A DNA stretch of 7,220 nucleotides from Verrucomicrobiota bacterium (lineage in GTDB: Bacteria; Verrucomicrobiota; Verrucomicrobiia; Limisphaerales; UBA1412), in NCBI GenBank assembly GCA_017557085.1, contig JAFZAR010000021.1, positions 1 to 7,220 on the forward strand, read 5' to 3'. The notes beneath the pieces are model-generated. The model had not been told where the DNA came from and did no database searches. It was given only the letters and a program-made list of their open reading frames with translations. Of this stretch, positions 1 through 5,743 are shown in pieces. Every line of letters starts with the position of its first letter. Position 1 is the first letter of the stretch. The position numbers and the translations under genes are program-made.

Positions 1-650
1 ACCACTTCAAGGCACATGAAATGCTGGGTATAGGCGGCGCTATCAAGAATCTGGGCATGGGCTGCGGTTCCCGCGCCGGCAAGATGGAACAGCACTGCAC
101 GGGCAAGCTGACGGTGGATCAAAGCATCTGCAAAGGATGCAAGATCTGCGCCAAGAACTGCGGTCAGAATGCCATCACCTATCAGGAGAACGGCAAGGCT
201 TATATCGATCAGGAGAAGTGCGTAGGCTGCGGACGGTGTCTGGGTGCCTGCAATTTCGACGCGATCCAGGCTCCGAATTTCCATTCCTGCGAAGATGTCA
301 GCATGAAGATGGCCGAATACGCCAAGGCCGTGGTGCAGAACCGTCCTCATTTCCATATCAGCTTTATCATGCAGGTCTCGCCCTTCTGCGACTGCCATCC
401 CAAGAACGATACCGCCATTATCCCCGATGTCGGCATCCTGGCTTCATTCGATCCGGTGGCACTGGACACAGCCTGTGCGGAACTCTGTAATAAACAGCCC
501 ATTATCCCCGGCTGTCTGATAGACAAGGAAGAGAACAAAGGGCAGGATTATTTCCACGCCATCAGCCCCGCCACGAACTGGAGGGTCTGCATGGAACACG
601 CCCAGAAGATCGGCATCGGCACGATGGATTATGAATTGATCCGGATGTAA
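1..650 (+). CDS. DUF362-type protein with two [4Fe-4S] ferredoxin clusters (5' partial)
   Basis: This is the C-terminal part of a DUF362 domain protein with a bacterial ferredoxin insert. The frame is open to the left edge: codons from base 3 read HFKAHE before the first ATG at 21. That ATG is therefore internal, and the family motif GGAIKNLGMGC follows it directly. Family members are usually about 370 residues, so roughly 150 are missing upstream. Two classical CxxCxxCxxxC motifs lie at 129-161 (CKGCKICAKNC) and 219-251 (CVGCGRCLGAC), enough to bind two [4Fe-4S] clusters. The later stretch with FCDCHPKND, PDVGILASFDPVALD and a terminal Cys-rich part is typical of DUF362 C-termini. No signal peptide or membrane segment is visible in the part present. 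An electron-transfer or redox role is inferred from the clusters; the substrate is unknown for the family. The stop is TAA at 648, followed by an intrinsic terminator that separates it from the debrancher gene. Confidence 0.9.
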   Translation, partial: HFKAHEMLGIGGAIKNLGMGCGSRAGKMEQHCTGKLTVDQSICKGCKICAKNCGQNAITYQENGKAYIDQEKCVGCGRCLGACNFDAIQAPNFHSCEDVSMKMAEYAKAVVQNRPHFHISFIMQVSPFCDCHPKNDTAIIPDVGILASFDPVALDTACAELCNKQPIIPGCLIDKEENKGQDYFHAISPATNWRVCMEHAQKIGIGTMDYELIRM

Positions 651-668
651 CGGAACCTGTTCCCGATC

Positions 669-709
669 AAAAAACCGCCAGGGATGATTTGTTTGTCCCG
701 GCGGTTTTT
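669..709 (+). terminator. Intrinsic (Rho-independent) terminator after the DUF362 gene
   Basis: The left arm CCGCC (675-679), a bulged A680 and GGGA (681-684) pair with TCCC (696-699) and GGCGG (700-704) around an 11-base loop. A run of A's (669-674) faces five T's (705-709), and further T-rich sequence follows to about 720. The GC-rich stem directly followed by a T tract, 19 bases after the stop codon, is a textbook terminator. The flanking A and T runs could also let it work weakly on the opposite strand. Confidence 0.9.
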
Positions 710-731
710 GTGTTTTCTTCGTTATTCCCGT

Positions 732-746
732 TCAATTCAGAATTGA
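732..746. promoter_or_regulatory. Perfect 15-bp palindrome, possible operator
   Basis: TCAATTC (732-738), a single central A739, and GAATTGA (740-746) form a perfect 7-bp inverted repeat. Its right arm overlaps the TTGACC hexamer that could be the -35 box of the debrancher gene. The symmetry and position fit the binding site of a dimeric repressor, but no regulator gene is in the window and the palindrome could be chance in an AT-rich spacer. It has no T tract, so it is not a second terminator. Confidence 0.4.
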
Positions 747-771
747 CCGCCGCGCTTTCTATTGGGAAAAT
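743..771 (+). promoter_or_regulatory. Candidate sigma-70-type promoter for the debrancher gene
   Basis: TTGACC (743-748) matches the -35 consensus at five of six positions. Seventeen bases later GAAAAT (766-771) matches the -10 consensus at four of six. The pair lies between the upstream terminator and the gene, where a promoter is expected. Transcription would begin near 778, giving a leader of only about 5 bases to the ATG at 783 or about 20 bases to the ATG at 798. The -10 is weak, so this is a candidate only. Confidence 0.35.
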
Positions 772-782
772 AGCGGTGTTTT

Positions 783-3700
783 ATGAGTAGGGTAAGAATG
801 AGACCTGCGGCAGGTGAAAATCTGCTAAGATACCGCGGGGATTGGGTTTATTTTCAGTTTGAAATGGAAGACGGCAGTCCTGTTCCGGCAGGATGGCGTG
901 TCTTTCTGCGGACGAATCTGGGCCGCGAGCAGAAGCTGGAGGAGGAGATCATTCATGCCCACTCCAATAAGTGGCCGCTGGAGGGTCAATCCTGGCGGGA
1001 TATGCCCATACCGGTCCAGAATGGCAAGGCCACTATAGAAATCCCTCTCTATCAAGTAGGTTACTTTGAAGCCAAGCTCTATGCCCTGGATGAACGGGGA
1101 ATGCAGATCTGGCCCGACGGCGCGAATGTGGGAATCTCTGTGCATCCGGATTTCTGCCGCACCGGCAATATCATCTACTGCGCGTTCACACGGCTGTTCG
1201 GCGAGAATATCACCGCGAAACAAGCTCTGCCCGAAAAAGAAACAGCCGTTATCAATCAGCTGGACGATCAGGGGTTCACATGTATCCCTCCGTCGGGCAA
1301 GTTCCGTGATCTGAAGAAGTATCTGCCCCATATCACGGAAACACTGGGCTGCAGGATCGTCCATCTGCTGCCGGTCAACCCTACCCCCACCACGATGGCA
1401 CGGATGGGACGCTTCGGGAGCCCGTATGCTTCGCTGGATCTGACGGGGATCGATCCGGCTCTGGTGGAATTCGAGCGCGAGACGACATCCGTGGATCAAT
1501 TCCGGGAGCTGGCCGACGCGATCCATCAGCATGGAGCCCGGCTGATGATAGACCTGGCCATCAATCACACCGGCTGGGGAGCCTGGCTGCATGACAATCA
1601 TCCCGAATGGTACGTGAAAGACGCTCAGGGCAGTTTTGTCTCGCCCGGAGCCTGGGGCGTGACCTGGGGCGATCTCTCCGAGCTGAACACGATGATCCCC
1701 GATCTGTGGAATTATCTGGCCGGAGTCTTCATCACCTGGTGCCAGCGGGGCGTGGACGGTTTCCGCTGCGATGCCGGCTATAAGATCCCCATGGAAGCCT
1801 GGCGCTATATCATTTCAAGAGTCCACCGCGAGTTCCCGGAGGCATTCTTCCTGCTGGAAGGTCTGGGCGGTTCCTGGGAAGCAACGGAAACGCTCCTGAC
1901 ACAGGGACGGATGCAGTTCGCCTACTCCGAGCTGTTCCAGAATTACTCCGGCGGCGATGTCAGCCGGTATCTGGATTACGCGCTGAAACAGAGCGTCCGC
2001 AAAGGCGTATGGATCCACTACAGCGAAACGCACGACAACAACCGTCTGGCCGCAAAAGGCCGTCAGTGGTCGCTCTTCCGCAATCAGCTCTGCGCGCTGA
2101 CCAGTGTGGCCGGCGGGTTCGGTTTCACCTGCGGCGTGGAGTGGCTGGCCGCGGAAAAGATCCTTGTCCATCAGCGTTCCGGACTGGCCTGGGACAACCC
2201 GGATAATATCGTGCCGGAACTGTCCAAGCTGAACAAATTGCTTTCGGAGCATCCCTGTTTCTTTGACGGAGCGCGGCTGAGCCGTCTGTCCAACGAAGGC
2301 GCGGTCTATGTGCTGCGCCGCGACAGCGCGGAAGGCACGGACAGTCTCTGGATCTTTGCCAATACAGATATGGAGCATGACTCCACGATCAGCATCCCCG
2401 GCAAGGATCTGCTGCCGCAGATGACCGATCTGCTTACCGGGAAAAAGATCGCGCCCGTGAAGCTGGAAGACAACGCGGAACGCTGGGTCTATACAGTACC
2501 GGCCGGCACATGCTGGTGTCTGGCAGCATCCACGGAAATCCACGGACTGGCCGGAAATGATTACCGCCAGAAACGCGCGATCGCCACCTGGGCACTGGTC
2601 AGCTCCTGCAAGATGTGGAAAGCACGCCGCCGTCAGGCCGCGGACTGGAAAGCTGTCGCCGAGCTGGCAGAACCGGATCCTGTCGCGTATCTGGGCGCAG
2701 TCAACCGCATCGCGCTGCGCGGTGACAAGCTGGATAACTGGCTGGAACAGGTGCGCGCGGAAATGAAAGCCGGCGGTTATGACGAGGTGATCGAGCTGAA
2801 AGAGGGAGCCGTGAAACGTGTCAATATCCTGCCCAAAGATCACTGGCTTTATTTGAAGCAGTATGCCGCCCCGTTCCGGGTACAGCTCCGCTCCGGGAAC
2901 AAAGCCTCCGCGGTGATCCATTCCGTAGCGACAAAAAACGGTCACATTGCCGCATTTTCACCCGGTGAGATCGCGGAAGTGGTCACACCCGGCGACGGCA
3001 GACTGATCCTGGAGGGAATGAACTGGAAGACGCGCAGGCATCCCGTGAGTGTGCACCTGCTCTATGTTTCCGAGAATACTTTCAGCGCGGAGGAACTCAA
3101 AAACGCCATACCGAACTCTGCCTCCAAGGGCAAGGATCACTGGCTGATGATGCGAGGCGACCGCTTCTCCGATTGTTACGAGAAGAACTCGGTCGTCCTG
3201 CTGACGAACGGACGCGGCGGCATGAGCCGGATCTGCGCCGATCTGGGTACGATCCAGTCAAAGTATGACTGTCTGCTGGGAGCGAACCTGAACCCGGAAT
3301 ATCCCGTGGACCGTCACGTGTTCGTGAAGCGGGTCCGCATCTGGGTCAATGCAGACGGGTTCATCAGCCAGCTCAACGCCAATAATCTGGCCGTGCTGAA
3401 GGCGGACGCGCCCGTATTCTGGGATTTCATCGTAGCGGCCGGCGACGCGCGAACGGTGCAGATACGGCTGACGATGGATCTGCTGGAGGAGCGGAACACA
3501 CTGGTCATGAAGCTGGAACGTCTCAAACGGGAACCGCGCAGTCAGTGGACACAGAATCAGCTCCCGGCGGAAGCTCATGTCACCGCGATCGTGCGGCTGG
3601 ATGTGGAAGACCGCAATTTCCATACGGAAACCCATCTGAATGACGGAGCGCGTTATCACTTTACCAGTCACACTCAGTCCCTTTCCCCTGACGGCAAGCT

Positions 3701-5231
3701 GGCTCAGTGCGGATTCCATTTCACTCCGGCTCAGGATCGGGGCTTCCGCGCGTATGCATCCGCCGGACAGTTCCATTCCGATGTCGAGTGGTGCGAGAAT
3801 ATCTGGCATCCCGTGGAAGGCAGCCGCGGGCAGACCGATCACGGCGACGCATACAGTCCGGGCTGGTTCGAGCTGCCTCTCGACATAGCAAAACCGATCT
3901 ATCTGGTGGCGGACGCGGAACAGGAACCGGTTTCAGAAGATGAGATCACCCGTTTTGAGGAAGCACGCAAAGCCCGGAATGAAAAACTGCTGGCTCAATA
4001 CAAAGGCAACCTCTCCGATCCCTGGGAACGGGAACTGGTCCTGGGCATGAAAGCTTTTCTGGTGCGCCGCGGCAAGGAGCACGGCAAGACGATCATCGCC
4101 GGTTATCCATGGTTCCTGGACTGGGGACGCGATACACTGATCAGCGCCCGCGGTTATCTGGCCGCCGGGTATGACAAGGAAGTGCTGGAGCTGATCCAGA
4201 CTTTCGCACGCATGGAGAAAGGCGGCACTCTGCCGAATGTCATTTACGGCGACAACGATTCCAACCGCGACACAGTGGATGCGCCCCTCTGGCTGGGTGT
4301 CGTGATCGAGGAATATGTCAAACTTCATCCGAAAGACAATGTGCTGGGCGCACCTCTGGAGGACAGACGCACGCTTTTGGAAATACTCAGGAATATCGCG
4401 AATGGCTATCTGAAAGGAACGTCCAACAGCATCAAGGTGGATCAGGAGTCCGGGCTGGTGTGGAGTCCTTCGCACTTCACCTGGATGGATACGAATTACC
4501 CGGCAGGCACTCCGCGCTGTGGTTATCCCATCGAGATCCAGGCGCTCTGGATACGGCTGCTGCGCCAGCTGGAGCGTGAGGACAAACAAGACCGTGCACA
4601 GTGGAAAGCTCTGGCCGACCGTGCCACGGCTTCCCTGCGCAAGCTCTACTGGCTGCCGCAAAAGGGATGGTTCGCGGATGGTCTCTGGGCTGAGAACAAG
4701 GCTCCGGCCTCTCAGGCACGTGTGGATGACGCTTTGAGACCCAATCAGCTGATCGCTGTCGCTTTCGGTTTCTGCGAGCCGGCACAGGCACGAAGCGCTG
4801 TTCAGGCTGCTCTGCGTTATCTGGTCATTCCCGGCGCGATCCGTTCGCTGGCTCCCCTGCCGGTGGATTGTCTGGCTCCCGTTTACGGTTCACAGGGTTC
4901 TCTGCTGAACGATCCCGGTCATCCTTACTGGCCGCGTTATGAAGGCGACGAGGACACCCGGCGCAAACCGGCTTATCATAACGGAACGGCCTGGGGCTTT
5001 ATGTTCCCGGTCTTCTGCGAGGCAATGGTCCAGGCATGGCCCGACGACAAGGCCGCCCGCTCTGCCGCCAAAGCTTATCTGCGCAGCGCGGAATACTGGA
5101 TGAACAAGGGCGCTCTGGGACAGATAGCCGAGATCATGGACGGCGATCTGCCTCACACTCAGCGCGGCTGCGACGCTCAGGCCTGGTCCATCTGCGAAAC
5201 TCTGCGCGTCTGGAAACTGCTGAAAGAATAG
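783..5231 (+). CDS. Bifunctional glycogen/alpha-glucan debranching enzyme: GH13 amylase-type domain fused to GH133 amylo-alpha-1,6-glucosidase
   Basis: A 1482-residue, probably cytoplasmic enzyme (no signal peptide). Residues 1-125 form a beta-rich lead-in. Residues 130-500 are a GH13 barrel with all four classic regions: DLAINH (Asp257, His262), GVDGFRCDAG (nucleophile Asp330 after Arg328), FLLEG (acid/base Glu359) and ETHDNN (Asp418). Residues 500-585 look like the usual GH13 C-terminal beta domain. Residues 590-1075 are a long beta-rich linker, its second half resembling the bacterial GDE_N sandwich. Residues 1080-1482 are the GH133 toroid, with PWFLDWGRDT (1109-1118), DAPLWL, FTWMD (Asp1236), RPNQL, YHNGTAW and a GCDAQAWS end. 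By family knowledge the first half would move or cut short alpha-1,4 chains and the second would remove the alpha-1,6 glucose stub, as in eukaryotic debranching enzymes; transferase versus hydrolase cannot be decided here. ATG783 is the first start after an in-frame TAG at 771. ATG798 is a serious rival, with AGGG five bases before it. Confidence 0.93.
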   Translation: MSRVRMRPAAGENLLRYRGDWVYFQFEMEDGSPVPAGWRVFLRTNLGREQKLEEEIIHAHSNKWPLEGQSWRDMPIPVQNGKATIEIPLYQVGYFEAKLYALDERGMQIWPDGANVGISVHPDFCRTGNIIYCAFTRLFGENITAKQALPEKETAVINQLDDQGFTCIPPSGKFRDLKKYLPHITETLGCRIVHLLPVNPTPTTMARMGRFGSPYASLDLTGIDPALVEFERETTSVDQFRELADAIHQHGARLMIDLAINHTGWGAWLHDNHPEWYVKDAQGSFVSPGAWGVTWGDLSELNTMIPDLWNYLAGVFITWCQRGVDGFRCDAGYKIPMEAWRYIISRVHREFPEAFFLLEGLGGSWEATETLLTQGRMQFAYSELFQNYSGGDVSRYLDYALKQSVRKGVWIHYSETHDNNRLAAKGRQWSLFRNQLCALTSVAGGFGFTCGVEWLAAEKILVHQRSGLAWDNPDNIVPELSKLNKLLSEHPCFFDGARLSRLSNEGAVYVLRRDSAEGTDSLWIFANTDMEHDSTISIPGKDLLPQMTDLLTGKKIAPVKLEDNAERWVYTVPAGTCWCLAASTEIHGLAGNDYRQKRAIATWALVSSCKMWKARRRQAADWKAVAELAEPDPVAYLGAVNRIALRGDKLDNWLEQVRAEMKAGGYDEVIELKEGAVKRVNILPKDHWLYLKQYAAPFRVQLRSGNKASAVIHSVATKNGHIAAFSPGEIAEVVTPGDGRLILEGMNWKTRRHPVSVHLLYVSENTFSAEELKNAIPNSASKGKDHWLMMRGDRFSDCYEKNSVVLLTNGRGGMSRICADLGTIQSKYDCLLGANLNPEYPVDRHVFVKRVRIWVNADGFISQLNANNLAVLKADAPVFWDFIVAAGDARTVQIRLTMDLLEERNTLVMKLERLKREPRSQWTQNQLPAEAHVTAIVRLDVEDRNFHTETHLNDGARYHFTSHTQSLSPDGKLAQCGFHFTPAQDRGFRAYASAGQFHSDVEWCENIWHPVEGSRGQTDHGDAYSPGWFELPLDIAKPIYLVADAEQEPVSEDEITRFEEARKARNEKLLAQYKGNLSDPWERELVLGMKAFLVRRGKEHGKTIIAGYPWFLDWGRDTLISARGYLAAGYDKEVLELIQTFARMEKGGTLPNVIYGDNDSNRDTVDAPLWLGVVIEEYVKLHPKDNVLGAPLEDRRTLLEILRNIANGYLKGTSNSIKVDQESGLVWSPSHFTWMDTNYPAGTPRCGYPIEIQALWIRLLRQLEREDKQDRAQWKALADRATASLRKLYWLPQKGWFADGLWAENKAPASQARVDDALRPNQLIAVAFGFCEPAQARSAVQAALRYLVIPGAIRSLAPLPVDCLAPVYGSQGSLLNDPGHPYWPRYEGDEDTRRKPAYHNGTAWGFMFPVFCEAMVQAWPDDKAARSAAKAYLRSAEYWMNKGALGQIAEIMDGDLPHTQRGCDAQAWSICETLRVWKLLKE
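789..792 (+). promoter_or_regulatory. Shine-Dalgarno-like AGGG favouring the second start codon (798)
   Basis: AGGG at 789-792 sits five bases before the in-frame ATG at 798, whereas ATG783 has no purine-rich site at a useful distance (its upstream is GCGGTGTTTT). If the candidate promoter is right, a leader from about 778 would hold this site. The protein would then begin MRPAAGEN and lose five residues (MSRVR). The evidence is a four-base match only. Confidence 0.35.
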
Positions 5232-5235
5232 GAAT

Positions 5236-5697
5236 ATGTGCGAGGATCACCGTATTGATAAGGCAGACCTCGAAGATTTGCCGGAGATATTGCGCCTGCA
5301 GTATCGCGCCTATCAAAGTGAAGCGGCTCTGTTCGGCAGCAGGGATATTCCTCCACTGAAGCAGACTCTGGACGAGGTGATCGCCGAATACCATGCGGGC
5401 GTTATTCTGAAAATGGTCAATGAGGATCATGTTATTATCGGCTCGATCCGCGCGAAAGAGCAGAACGGCACCGTATATGTGGGCAAGCTGATGGTCCACC
5501 CGGACTGCCGGCATCGTGGTTTGGGCACAAGGCTTCTGCAAGCGATAGAACAATACTTTCCTCAAAAACGATACGAGCTTTTTACAAGCACAAAAAGCAC
5601 GGATAATATCCGGCTTTACCAAAGAATGGGATATAAAATATTTGATTGCAAACCCGTCACTGATGAGTTACGCTTCGTCTATATGGAAAAAGTATAG
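5236..5697 (+). CDS. GNAT-family N-acetyltransferase
   Basis: A 153-residue single-domain protein of normal GNAT length. It should transfer an acetyl group from acetyl-CoA to an amine of an unknown acceptor in the cytoplasm. The acetyl-CoA site is clear: the beta4 strand VGKLMVHPDC runs into the pyrophosphate loop RHRGLGTRLL (the R-x-x-G-x-G signature), followed by the helix LQAIEQYF. Later, STDNIRLYQRMGYK is the usual motif B with the Asn and Tyr common in this fold. The N-terminal IDKADLEDLPEILRLQYRAYQ matches the first strand and helices. The start is 4 bases after the debrancher stop, so the two are probably co-transcribed and translationally coupled; AGGA at 5230-5233 is too close to the ATG to be an ordinary ribosome site. 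The 3' half is notably AT-rich (34 G+C in 100 bases at 5551-5650). The acceptor cannot be predicted, and a sugar-amine or protein target would be a guess. Confidence 0.88.
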   Translation: MCEDHRIDKADLEDLPEILRLQYRAYQSEAALFGSRDIPPLKQTLDEVIAEYHAGVILKMVNEDHVIIGSIRAKEQNGTVYVGKLMVHPDCRHRGLGTRLLQAIEQYFPQKRYELFTSTKSTDNIRLYQRMGYKIFDCKPVTDELRFVYMEKV

Positions 5698-5743
5698 GCT
5701 CCATCCAAACAGGTATTTGAAAAACGTGAAACTGTAAAACGAT
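5698..5743. other. Short A-rich gap between acetyltransferase and glycosidase-like gene
   Basis: Forty-six bases with no hairpin terminator and no Shine-Dalgarno site. A TTGAAA (5717-5722) resembles a -35 box, but nothing near 17 bases downstream makes a good -10 box. The segment is A-rich before the ATG, which can assist initiation in bacteria that rely little on Shine-Dalgarno pairing. The next gene may therefore be read through from the debrancher transcript. Confidence 0.4.

Noticed and set aside
746..777. ACCGC (746-750) facing GCGGT (773-777), and CTATT (759-763) facing AATAG (769-773), as a leader hairpin or riboswitch
   Set aside because: The arms are only 5 bp and partly overlap the promoter itself, so most would not be transcribed; no conserved riboswitch core is visible.
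825..1601. A 258-codon minus-strand open frame over the GH13 half
   Set aside because: It is the antisense of conserved GH13 motifs and has no recognisable protein features.
1815..2945. A 376-codon open frame on the minus strand inside the debrancher gene
   Set aside because: It lies wholly opposite an unmistakable coding region, its translation shows no known domain, and long antisense frames are expected opposite high-G+C genes.
3933..4661. A 242-codon minus-strand open frame over the GH133 half
   Set aside because: It is an antisense shadow of the conserved FLDWGRDT and FTWMD region, with no plausible domain.
5134..5622. A 162-codon minus-strand frame spanning the debrancher end and the acetyltransferase
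   Set aside because: It overlaps two well-supported plus-strand genes and has no recognisable motif.
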